64,000 nt of DNA from Leishmania infantum JPCM5 (taxonomy: Eukaryota > Euglenozoa > Kinetoplastea > Trypanosomatida > Trypanosomatidae): contig NC_009414.2 in assembly GCF_000002875.2 (NCBI RefSeq), positions 473,001 through 537,000 of the forward strand, read 5' to 3'. The notes below the pieces were generated by a model. The model saw only the letters and a program-made list of their open reading frames with translations, did no database searches and was not told the origin of the DNA. The translations under genes were made by a program, and so were the position numbers. Each line of letters starts with the position of its first letter. Position 1 is the stretch's first letter. Positions 11,204 through 21,395 of this stretch are shown here, one piece after another.

Positions 11204-12632
11204 AGTAGGGAAACCGTCGTCTGCCGCAGCACGAAGAGGGTCCTGCGGGGTGCACATACTCTTGCAAGGAAGACTTGACCCCAACGAATGTTCCTGTGTG
11301 CGGACGGACGGATCTGCAAAGGGCTGGTGGTGGGCCGATATACAACATGTAGAGTAGACAGCAACGCAGCGAGAGAAGACAGGAAGCACTACAAGACGAC
11401 AGCAAATGAAGAACAGGCTCGTTCACTGCTTGTGCCGATGGTCTGGCGTGTGCGTGCGGGTGTGAGAGTGTCACAGCCTCTCGCCAGTGGTGGTTTTCTT
11501 TTCTGGTGCGCAACCTACACAAGCGGCGGGGATGAGGGGAGAGAAAACCGAAACAAGGGAAAGAGAGCGTGCTCCTAACGCTGTGCCGGCACAGTCAAGG
11601 AGAAAGGGTAGATTGGCGCAGGCGCCTGCATGCGCGGACAGACACCACTTGCCGCCCTCTGGCACACAGCTGCGCAAGAGATGACCACTGGCGCACGCTT
11701 GATGCTTCAATCGCTGTGTCTCCTCAACCTCTTGCTTGCCCTCTCTTATTTATTTACGGATCTGGTTTTACCGGCGACGCGCACAATGGCCTGTTGCCGA
11801 AACACCCGCGAGCATGCCTTCCTAAAGCTGCTCTCTCCGCGTTTCTCGCGCTGGCCGCTTTGGGGGCTCGCTTCCGGGACTTGCCCCACCCCTAGGGTCT
11901 CACGCTGCACCATGCCCACGCAGCCGGTGTATCCTGCCCAAGGGCACTCGCTTCAAAGGTCGAAGCCGTGGGTACGCAGGAGCGAGAGAGGGAGGGAGGG
12001 GAGGGAGAACCGGTGACGTGCCTTCTCCGACACCCCTTTCCCGCCTACCATGTTTTCCCTCGCACACGCGCGAAAGCGCGCGCCGCGTGTGATGGCCGAT
12101 GAAAATACGAGAGATCTGCACCCTATTTCTTTCCCATCTGTCTTCATCCAAGCAGTCTACGCGAAAGGTAGAGCGGCGCGAGTTTTGAGCGAAGCGCATC
12201 TGTTCAGTGGGTATGAGGCGCTCGCATTAGAGCACTGTCACAGCAGCACACACACACACACACACACACACATGTGAAGCGGCAGCTGGAGCCCATCTCA
12301 CAAAGAGGCAACGCAGAAACGACGTCGTGGGGGCTTTGCTCACCACTATTGGCTAAATATTTTGTCCAACCACATGAGCTACACCGATGCGGCGAATCTT
12401 GCATCGCCTACCCTTACTTTCTTCTCTTTACCGCCGCCGACCGACTTTGCATCTTCCGCTCCTCTCGTCCACCTCTCTCTTTCATGCACTTGCCGTCCCT
12501 GAACCTGTCCACTTCGCACCCCAACTTCACGCGAAGCGCCCTGATAATGAGAGGACAATTAGCGCACGCAAGACGAGACTAAACCGGTTTCTTCCGTATA
12601 CGCACATGCCTTTGATTCTGCCTACGGCAAGC
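11204..12632. other. Intergenic region before the tandem array
   Basis: No convincing gene is present. It contains a CA microsatellite (12247-12272) and G/A-rich segments. Similarity between the following sequence and the later units begins abruptly at 12633, marking the left edge of the array. Confidence 0.6.
12247..12272. repeat. (CA)n microsatellite
   Basis: A run of 13 CA dinucleotides just upstream of the array. Confidence 0.9.
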
Positions 12633-13845
12633 TGGCTGTATGTGGACCTGCGTGAGACGCTTATCGCCCTCACGCACCTACACGGACGACCAGATGAGTG
12701 GGCGCGATAGAGGGGCTGCGCGCGCGGTGTGCCGCGCAGGGGTTTGCGATGGATTTGCCTTGTTATCGGCGCTTGCTTTGTGCGGCACCCTAGGCGTGCT
12801 GCACAGGAGCGTCAGTGGCAGCAGAGGACTGCACAAGCTCCTCATCGCCTGGATCTCAGGCGGACCTGCACTGAGCTGCACGCAAATGTGCGAAGTCTAG
12901 GAAGCAAGTCATGGCGCAAAGAAAAACGCTGATGACGCACCATCAGCGCGACGCAGGTGAAAAGCGAATGCGAGGGAGAAGAGGGGGCGCGTCTCAGGGC
13001 ACGGTGGATGCCTACCCCCTCCCCCTTCCCTTTCCGTCTCGCACGGATTGCCCACAATCCGGTGCCACGTTGCCCTGACTCTCGCCTGCCGTGCCGGCCA
13101 ATGACGAGGCTGTAGCGGAGCGGAACAGAGGTGGGGGGGATAGGGTAGCGGCCGCCAACGCCCTTCCTGTTCGGCCGCTCCCGCAGACGAAAGTGGCTGC
13201 CTGTTGTGCCCCTTCTTTCTGCGCACTAGAGCAAGTGAGTGAGTGTGCGCACCGAGATGAACATGCGTTTCCTATACGGACACCCAGGCGCACGTGTACA
13301 TGCGCATGCCCGTTCGGGCAACGCGCGGCTGTCTGCCTCCCTCCTCCCATCTCGCCCTCTCTCTCCCCTTCCTCTTGTCTCTTTCTCCCGACACCATTCC
13401 ACGCGGCTGACCTGCATGGATCGCCGTTGACGCCCTCATCGCAATAAAACACAAGAAAGAACGCTGCCCGCTCTCTTCTGCCCTCTCTTTGCCTCGTTTC
13501 CTCCTTTCGCCCCCCTTCCCCTCTCTCCAACGCCTCTCTCCCTGCCGACTCTTGCTCTCCCGCGTGTGCGCGTGTGCGGCTTCCACACTCCTGCACCCGC
13601 TGCGGCGCTCCCTCCTCACGCCGTGTGTCTGCCGCGTCTCCGCTCTCGAACCCTCTCTGTTTCTCTCTTTGCTTGCGCTGCGTTTCTGCTGATTCGCTCG
13701 ACGCTATTCCGTGTGCGACTCGGTGTGTCTGCGGTGACTCCGGGCACAGTGCCGCGCTCGCACATACTCGTTGCGGTCGTGGCAGCCCCTCCTATTTCGG
13801 CTCTTGTGCGCACACAGCCTCTCGTCACGCAACGCGACCATACTC

Positions 13846-13848
13846 ATT
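13846..13848 (+). other. Lost start codon (ATT in place of ATG) in PLAC8 array copy 1
   Basis: The equivalent positions in copies 2 (20024) and 3 (25538) read ATG and are followed by the same QPQLGSAPPTDKV codons. Here the codon is ATT. No other ATG lies between the likely splice acceptors and 13939 in any frame that I could find. Confidence 0.85.
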
Positions 13849-13938
13849 CAGCCCCAGCTCGGCTCTGCCCCTCCAACTGACAAGGTTGGTGACGGGTACA
13901 GCTCTCCTCCGGCTCCAGTTGCTCAGTCTCCCCCCAGC

Positions 13939-14466
13939 ATGCCGCAAGGCCAGTACAGTCAGAAGCCTAATGACGGCCCTACACAGCCTGTGAAGACAAG
14001 GCCCGGACAGAACGTTTACACCGGCAACCCGATGAATGCGCCAGGCAGCCGTGCTGCCGTCCAAAACCGCAAGGAGGATTGGCGCTTTCCGCTGTGTGTG
14101 TGCTGTGACGATATGGACTCGTGCTGCGAGGCGTGTTGCTGCTTTACCTGCCAGGTGAGCCGGCAGTGCAATATGCTCGTGAACACCCGCAGAGAGATCC
14201 ACTGGCCTTACTGCTTGCTCATGACCCTATGTGACGTGAGCTTGCTTTTCTTTAGCGTGACGTGCGTCTTTGCCAGCGAGACACGTCGGCTAGCGCGCGA
14301 GCGGTACGGCATTTCCGGCAGTGGCATCGACGATTGCTGCATCGGGTACTGGTGCCGCACCTGCTCTGCGCAGCAGGTGCTGCTGGAGATGACCGCGATG
14401 AACGAATTCCCAGGGGCCACGTGCTACGAGGCTGCCCCTCAGCCCGCGGCCAACCGGATGGTCTAG
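13939..14466 (+). CDS. PLAC8-family protein, array copy 1 (N-terminally shortened)
   Basis: With the ancestral ATG changed to ATT, translation would start at the ATG at 13939 (MPQGQYSQ), giving 175 residues instead of 206 and losing 31 residues of the Pro/Ser-rich N-terminus. The PLAC8 domain is intact: LCVCCDDMDSCC, CCCFTCQVSRQCNM, a hydrophobic segment after HWPYCLLM, RERYGISGSG, and CCIGYWCRTCSAQQVLLEM. Compared with copies 2 and 3 it has its own version of the segment before the first cysteines (AAVQNRKEDWRFP) and of the stretch after the cysteine cluster (NMLVNTRRE). It shares the N-terminal block PTQPVKTR with copy 2 and the C-terminal half with copy 3. It may be expressed in shortened form, use ATT weakly, or be a pseudogene in the making. 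Confidence 0.75.
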   Translation: MPQGQYSQKPNDGPTQPVKTRPGQNVYTGNPMNAPGSRAAVQNRKEDWRFPLCVCCDDMDSCCEACCCFTCQVSRQCNMLVNTRREIHWPYCLLMTLCDVSLLFFSVTCVFASETRRLARERYGISGSGIDDCCIGYWCRTCSAQQVLLEMTAMNEFPGATCYEAAPQPAANRMV

Positions 14467-15220
14467 CCGTGTGTATGGGCAGCTCCCAAGGGCGAGGAGA
14501 GGAGGGGTGGGGGCGCTGCGGAAGGTAGTGAGCCGCCTTGAGGAGGGAGTCGGCTCGCTGCCGCGTGGGCGTTGCTTGACTGCTCCTTCAATGAGGAAGA
14601 CGCAGAGCTAGAAGGAGGAGGGGCTGCGGTCAGTGGTGGTGGGAGAGCAAAGCAGGAGGAGGCTCGGCAACGCGCGTCTTTGACCGACGACGCAGTGCTG
14701 TCCCCTCCTTTTGTTCGGGCTCTCATCCTCTCTCTTGGACCCCCTTCTGTTGTTGATGGGGATGCTATAATGTGGTGCCCGCAATTTTTCTGTTCTCTGC
14801 GTCTCTGCGCCTCATTCACAGTTCTAATCTTGTTTACCTTGCCCTCTCCCTCGTGCTGCCTCCCGCTTCCCTTCCGTCTTATTCCCGCGCCGCCGCCCTC
14901 TCTCCCTGACGCCGTTGCCGCGCTGGAGGAGCTTCTCTTGCGTTTGCTCTCATCACCTCATTGTTTTTTTCTTTTCTTGATTGACCGCTCCCTCCTGTGG
15001 CCCCCTTTCCCTCCCTGACACGCACTCACCGTCTGCGCCATCGCGGTTATCTCCTCTTGATTTTCGGGCGCATGTGTGCGCTCTTTTCTCTTCCCCACTA
15101 ATTCAGCCAGCGTTGTCTTTTTGTCTTCTGTTTTCTCTCTCGCCGTGCTGCTGCTTTACGTTGTACGAATGGGGCACCACCATTCCTTGCTTGCTTTTTC
15201 TTTCCTTGGTTGCTTTACGC

Positions 15221-18200
15221 CCCTGACGATGCCGGCCACCTCAGTGCGTGGCATCAGGGGCCCGTGCCCCCACACCCTTTGCGGGGAAGCCGAAAGCCCG
15301 CAGCCTGGCCTCGGGCACGGCGGCGGACTCCCGGTGTCGGCGGGCAGGCGTGCGCTGGCGGTGTGCCGGAGAGGCTTGCGGTCGCGACGACGTTTGTCCC
15401 GGATCGCTGCGAATCGCGTCGACGATTCAGCAAAAATATGCGTCCGCCTACCGCCTCTCTGCGTTAGCTTCGTTGCGGTAATGCCGAGCGTCATCCTGGT
15501 CCCGGCCTGCGCTGTATGCAGTGGCGTTGCAGTGGGCTGAGCGTCGCCAAGCGGCGTTGTTCGGCCCGGCTCCTTGGAGAATCGGCGATACAGGCCTGTA
15601 GGGCATTTGGTGTGCCTGGTTTTCTGCCTTCCGGTGTAGCAGGGGAAGCGAAGCACGGTGGTGGCGTCTCTGTGCTCGCACAGGAGGGCACGCGCATAGG
15701 TGTAGGCGCTCTAGCTCTGGAGAGCGAGGTCGCAGCAGTGGCGGTGTGGGTTTGCTGCGACGACCCTACCAGAAGGATGTACCTCGCGCCCGGCCACACA
15801 TCTAAGAGTGACGTGGTTGCACGGGAGGTTCTCGACCGGCCACCCAGCGACGTCGCACCCGGTCCTCGCGTCATTGGAGTGGACGCCGCTCCGCACCACC
15901 CGATGCGAGGCACGAAAGGGCTACCCGACCGGGCTGGGGCCATTCTGCATGAGTGGCTTCATGACAAATACTTGGCATGCGCAAGCGACGAAGACACGTC
16001 GACATGGCACAGCGCAGACGGGGCCACGGGGACGCCACCGCACGCCACCCCGGCGCTCGACTGCCTCGTCTGTAAAGGGGGCGCCGTCACCACGGCGCGA
16101 TCCAGTTCGCTGCCCGGCCTGGGGAGGGGTACGGCCCGGCGCCGCCAGTGATGACTGACGCCCCATTACACTCCTTCCGCTTTGCGGACTGGGAAACTGT
16201 GCGGCGCCCTGATTGCGAAATCGAGCCGCAAGGATCGTGCCCCGCTGGCCCACGACCACCAAGGCAGCACGAACGCGCACCGGGGAGGGAAGACAAATCG
16301 CCCATGCAGCCAGGCCGACCACAGCCCCCCCCCCCTCCATGCACAGCGACACGGTGCCCCCTCGCGGATGAGGCAAATTTGCTGACGAATAAGCAGCAGC
16401 CACCAGGAAAGCTGTCGCATGTGGTAAAGCTGCTTATCGACCGTCCCGGTCGCCCCGACGGACGCGACTGGCGGCAGTTGTTGGGAAGGCCCCCCTGCGC
16501 GTCGCCCGGGCATGGCCCTGTCGGACGCGTTCATCGAGGAGCAGCAAAGAGCCAGTCTTGAAGGATGGATACGGCCCTGCAACGCCCTTCCCCATAGTGG
16601 CCCTCGATCAAGGCCATGCATCCAGGCTACCTATGCCCTCCGCACACTGCGCGCACCAGCAGTGTGCCAAGGCGACGCGACACCCGGCAGCCTCCTTCGC
16701 GCCCCACCGCGTTCTACGGAGGCCCTGCACCACGCCCTTCAAACCGCTCACGATGGGCGGGCTCGAGGTGGCACCCCGTGAAGCCTACTGCGGCCCTGCC
16801 CCGGGCGTCGACGAAATCCACTGTGGGAGTGTCGAGGCCGCCCCGATGCAGGTCAGGAGCGCGCTGCTCAGCATCTAAAACCAGAGGGTCGCCGCCGGCC
16901 GCGCCCCTACTGCATGGAAAGAGGAGCCTGCTGTGGGCCCCTCCTGTGGCTGCACAAGCCCGGTGACGACCCCGCGTCACACGGCCCCTGTGACACTAGC
17001 CAGCGATCTGTGCAAGTTACTCAAACGAATGGCCTCGCGACTTTCTAGAGGACGGGCTTGAGCTACAGCACTCCGGCCTCCGGCCGCACCGCTCCACCGC
17101 ATCCCCCCTCCCCATGGGCTCGCTCCTTCACAAAGCAGTGCAGCCCTGACAGGGCACCAAGGCAGGCGCAGTGCTTGCGGGCTCTGCGCTCGCGCGCTTG
17201 GCTCGGTCGATCACGGCGCCCTCACGACGGCGCGCTGAGGAGGTTCGACGTAGACCCACGCCTTACTCGCTGGGTCATGGAATTCTCAGACGATCGTCGC
17301 GCCTGTGTTGGCTTCCGCACGCGGCGATCGAGGATGGCCGAGTTTGCATGCGGAGCCCCACAAGCATCAGCCGTAGGCCCTCTTCATGATTGTGGTGGGC
17401 TCGCTGAGTGTGGAGCTCAACAAAACACCCGGACTGCACCACGCCCCCTTTGCTGATGGCCTCGCACTCCTCACACGCTCCTCGGACAAGGTTGCCGCAC
17501 GGGCCACAGTGCAATCCGCCCTCTGGAGGGTGGGACACTGGACGCTGGAGCGCTTTGTGGAGATGAGTGCTCGCCCTTCGCGAAAAGAAAAATACGCAGT
17601 ACACACTCTCTGGTGCGCGACACTGCAGCCAGCGGCAACGGCCCATCGCCCGCTCGCACTTGGAAGTGGATCGCTGCTCCTGCCTCCTCGCCCTGCACCT
17701 CCAGCCAATGCCGCGCACTGGTCGGCACGTTGCAGAAGTCATCGAGGCGGCCACGGCTGGACTTGCCAGGCTGAGGGTGGTCTGCTGGCGCAAATGTGGT
17801 CGGTCAGCGGCTCTTCTCTGCTCTTGCTACACAGCCCTCCTTGAACCAGAGCTACTGTACGGTGCCACCGTCTGGTGGGACCGTGCTAGCAGAAGCTGCA
17901 GCAGGTCCCTTGAAGACCTTCACGTGGAGGCAGCCGCGGCCATAGTGGGTACCGCAATGTGCTCAGAGAGCAGAGACCTACCCGAGGAGGCCGATCCACT
18001 GCCCCTCGACTCCACAGTGCTGCTGCGCCGCACTCGCCTGTGTCTCTCCTCGACCGCGCGAGGCGGCTTCCTTGTGCATTTGGCGCGGCAGGCGCACACG
18101 CCGGATGCCGGCGCTGCCACAGCGCTTCGGCAGCTCTCGTGCGGGCATGCAGGCATTGGCCCCTGCGGGCTCCGCATGCACACACCTCCCTCGTGCGCTG

Positions 18201-18800
18201 CGGCCGCGCGCGCCTCTCATGGCAGTCTGTCTTTGACCAGCGTGGGTTGGCGCGCACCGGCAAGGATGACAAACTTGCAAGATCGGCAACGCCAGAGGAG
18301 CCGACGCCAACAGCATGGATCACGGACCTGGTCACCGGTCTCAGACGCCGGGCCGCCATCCCCCGCAACCGCGGTAGACGATGCGACGCGCGACGGCAAG
18401 CGATACCTGGCGGCGGCCGCCCCACACCAGAGGAACAAGGGTGCTGGAGCTCACGAGACGACAGGCCACCATCCTCGCCCAGCTCCGCGCCGGCGCCTGA
18501 CCCGTACCTTTGGGCTCCTGCAGCGGTGGGTGACTGTCAGAGTCGAGATGGTGTGCAGATGGCGTGCCGCCCATACCCAGGCCGGTGTGGTGCCGATGGC
18601 GCAGGACGTACTCGGAGAAGGGACGAGGAAGGGCAAGAGGAGCCGGTTATAGACACATGGCCCGATTCGACGGCCGACGGCTTCTCGCAGACGACCAGGC
18701 TTCAGCCGTCGTGCCACAGCGGTTGGGCGGGCTGTGCTTGCATGCGCGTACTTGATGACGTGGGTGTGATGAAATAGCACACTGAACAGCAAAAAAACAA
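15221..18800 (+). mobile_element. DIRE-like degenerate ingi-clade non-LTR retroposon, array copy 1
   Basis: The 5' end matches the ingi/L1Tc 79-bp signature style: CCCTGA (15221-15226) pairs with TCAGGG (15254-15259), enclosing a GCCAC/GTGGC hairpin. An open frame at 15516-16151 resembles the apurinic-type endonuclease domain (QWRCSGLSVAKR start; VIGVDAAPHHPM where active enzymes have a GDFN-like box; then EWL, TWH). Reverse transcriptase motifs follow in broken frames: GAPQASAVGPL (17352-17384), a frame change, then LNKTPGLHHAPFADGLALL with FADGL (17449-17463) in place of FADD, another frame change, then LLYGATVWW and LEDLHVEAAAAIVG. Endonuclease and RT catalytic residues are missing, so it is inactive. 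It is about 1.6 kb shorter than the roughly 5.2 kb known for full-length ingi. No target-site duplication is evident. The 3' end is taken at the A-rich run near 18790-18800. Confidence 0.8.
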
Positions 18801-20023
18801 GGGCTCAAGATGGCTGTATGTGGACCTGCGTGAGACGCTTATCGCCCTCACGCACCTACACGGACGACCAGATGAGTGGGCGCGATAGAGGGGCTGCGCG
18901 CGCGGTGTGCCGCGCAGGGGTTTGCGATGGATTTGCCTTGTTATCGGCGCTTGCTTTGTGCGGCACCCTAGGCGTGCTGCACAGGAGCGTCAGTGGCAGC
19001 AGAGGACTGCACAAGCTCCTCATCGCCTGGATCTCAGGCGGACCTGCACTGAGCTGCACGCAAATGTGCGAAGTCTAGGAAGCAAGTCATGGCGCAAAGA
19101 AAAACGCTGATGACGCACCATCAGCGCGACGCAGGTGAAAAGCGAATGCGAGGGAGAAGAGGGGGCGCGTCTCAGGGCACGGTGGATGCCTACCCCCTCC
19201 CCCTTCCCTTTCCGTCTCGCACGGATTGCCCACAATCCGGTGCCACGTTGCCCTGACTCTCGCCTGCCGTGCCGGCCAATGACGAGGCTGTAGCGGAGCG
19301 GAACAGAGGTGGGGGGGATAGGGTAGCGGCCGCCAACGCCCTTCCTGTTCGGCCGCTCCCGCAGACGAAAGTGGCTGCCTGTTGTGCCCCTTCTTTCTGC
19401 GCACTAGAGCAAGTGAGTGAGTGTGCGCACCGAGATGAACATGCGTTTCCTATACGGACACCCAGGCGCACGTGTACATGCGCATGCCCGTTCGGGCAAC
19501 GCGCGGCTGTCTGCCTCCCTCCTCCCATCTCGCCCTCTCTCTCCCCTTCCTCTTGTCTCTTTCTCCCGACACCATTCCACGCGGCTGACCTGCATGGATC
19601 GCCGTTGACGCCCTCATCGCAATAAAACACAAGAAAGAACGCTGCCCGCTCTCTTCTGCCCTCTCTTTGCCTCGTTTCCTCCTTTCGCCCCCCTTCCCCT
19701 CTCTCCAACGCCTCTCTCCCTGCCGACTCTTGCTCTCCCGCGTGTGCGCGTGTGCGGCTTCCACACTCCTGCACCCGCTGCGGCGCTCCCTCCTCACGCC
19801 GTGTGTCTGCCGCGTCTCCGCTCTCGAACCCTCTCTGTTTCTCTCTTTGCTTGCGCTGCGTTTCTGCTGATTCGCTCGACGCTATTCCGTGTGCGACTCG
19901 GTGTGTCTGCGGTGACTCCGGGCACAGTGCCGCGCTCGCACATACTCGTTGCGGTCGTGGCAGCCCCTCCTATTTCGGCTCTTGTGCGCACACAGCCTCT
20001 CGTCACGCAACGCGACCATACTC

Positions 20024-20641
20024 ATGCAGCCCCAGCTCGGCTCTGCCCCTCCAACTGACAAGGTTGGTGACGGGTACAGCTCTCCTCCGGCTCCAGTTGC
20101 TCAGTCTCCCCCCAGCATGCCGCAAGGCCAGTACAGTCAGAAGCCTAATGACGGCCCTACACAGCCTGTGAAGACAAGGCCCGGACAGAACGTTTACACC
20201 GGCAACCCGATGAATGCGCCAGGCAGCCGCCCTGCGGTCTACTACCGTGAGGGTCCGTGGCACTACTCGCTGTGTGTGTGCTGTGAAGATATGGACTCGT
20301 GCTGCGAGGCGTGTTGCTGCTTTCCTTGCCAGGTGAGCCGGCAGTGCAATATGTTCATGTACAACCGCAGAGAGATCCACTGGCCTTACTGCTTGCTCAT
20401 GATCGTGTTTGATTTGTATTTACCGTTTAGTATATCGTGCGTCTTTGCCAGCGAGACACGTCGGCTAGCGCGCGAGCGGTACGGCATTTCCGGCACCGGC
20501 TGCGAAGACTTCTGCATCGGGTACTGGTGCCGCACCTGCTCTGCGCAGCAGGTGCTGCTGGAGATGATCGTAATGAACGAATTCCCAGGGGCCATGTGCT
20601 TCGAGGCTGCCCCTCAGCCCGCGGCCAACCGGATGGTCTAG
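20024..20641 (+). CDS. PLAC8-family protein, array copy 2
   Basis: The 205-residue product begins MQPQLGSAPP, has a Pro/Gln/Ser/Gly-rich N-terminus of about 90 residues, then the PLAC8 domain (WHYSLCVCCEDMDSCC, CCCFPCQVSRQCNMFMYNRRE, RERYGISGTG, FCIGYWCRTCSAQQVLLEM). The hydrophobic segment differs strongly from the other copies (MIVFDLYLPFSISCVF) and is one residue shorter, and one PLAC8 cysteine (DDCC in copies 1 and 3) is Phe here (EDFC). The middle of the domain equals copy 3 while the N-terminal block PTQPVKTR equals copy 1. A small membrane-associated protein is expected. Start chosen as the only ATG upstream of the domain, shared with copy 3. Confidence 0.88.
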   Translation: MQPQLGSAPPTDKVGDGYSSPPAPVAQSPPSMPQGQYSQKPNDGPTQPVKTRPGQNVYTGNPMNAPGSRPAVYYREGPWHYSLCVCCEDMDSCCEACCCFPCQVSRQCNMFMYNRREIHWPYCLLMIVFDLYLPFSISCVFASETRRLARERYGISGTGCEDFCIGYWCRTCSAQQVLLEMIVMNEFPGAMCFEAAPQPAANRMV

Positions 20642-21395
20642 CCGTGTGTATGGGCAGCTCCCAAGGGCGAGGAGAGGAGGGGTGGGGGCGCTGCGGAAGG
20701 TAGTGAGCCGCCTTGAGGAGGGAGTCGGCTCGCTGCCGCGTGGGCGTTGCTTGACTGCTCCTTCAATGAGGAAGACGCAGAGCTAGAAGGAGGAGGGGCT
20801 GCGGTCAGTGGTGGTGGGAGAGCAAAGCAGGAGGAGGCTCGGCAACGCGCGTCTTTGACCGACGACGCAGTGCTGTCCCCTCCTTTTGTTCGGGCTCTCA
20901 TCCTCTCTCTTGGACCCCCTTCTGTTGTTGATGGGGATGCTATAATGTGGTGCCCGCAATTTTTCTGTTCTCTGCGTCTCTGCGCCTCATTCACAGTTCT
21001 AATCTTGTTTACCTTGCCCTCTCCCTCGTGCTGCCTCCCGCTTCCCTTCCGTCTTATTCCCGCGCCGCCGCCCTCTCTCCCTGACGCCGTTGCCGCGCTG
21101 GAGGAGCTTCTCTTGCGTTTGCTCTCATCACCTCATTGTTTTTTTCTTTTCTTGATTGACCGCTCCCTCCTGTGGCCCCCTTTCCCTCCCTGACACGCAC
21201 TCACCGTCTGCGCCATCGCGGTTATCTCCTCTTGATTTTCGGGCGCATGTGTGCGCTCTTTTCTCTTCCCCACTAATTCAGCCAGCGTTGTCTTTTTGTC
21301 TTCTGTTTTCTCTCTCGCCGTGCTGCTGCTTTACGTTGTACGAATGGGGCACCACCATTCCTTGCTTGCTTTTTCTTTCCTTGGTTGCTTTACGC

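Larger units (their letters stand above)
12633..18810 (+). repeat. Array unit 1
   Basis: Layout: 12633-13845 non-coding, including a long pyrimidine-rich stretch (about 13470-13700) followed by CAG acceptor candidates at 13747-13748 and 13782-13783; PLAC8 gene copy 1 (lost start codon at 13846, next ATG 13939, stop 14466); 14467-15220 T/C-rich 3' region without a gene; DIRE-like element from 15221 to about 18800; then an A-rich junction (CAAAAAAACAAGG) into unit 2. Confidence 0.9.

Noticed and set aside
13012..13596. Minus-strand frame of 194 codons repeated in each unit
   Set aside because: It is the complement of the pyrimidine-rich 5' region of the PLAC8 gene and has Arg/Glu/Gly low-complexity composition.
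17567..18652. Open frame of 361 codons repeated in each unit as a possible host gene
   Set aside because: Its first 240 codons contain the RT C-terminal motifs (LLYGATVWW, LEDLHVEAAAAI) of the retroposon and it has no ATG at its start; it is part of the DIRE.
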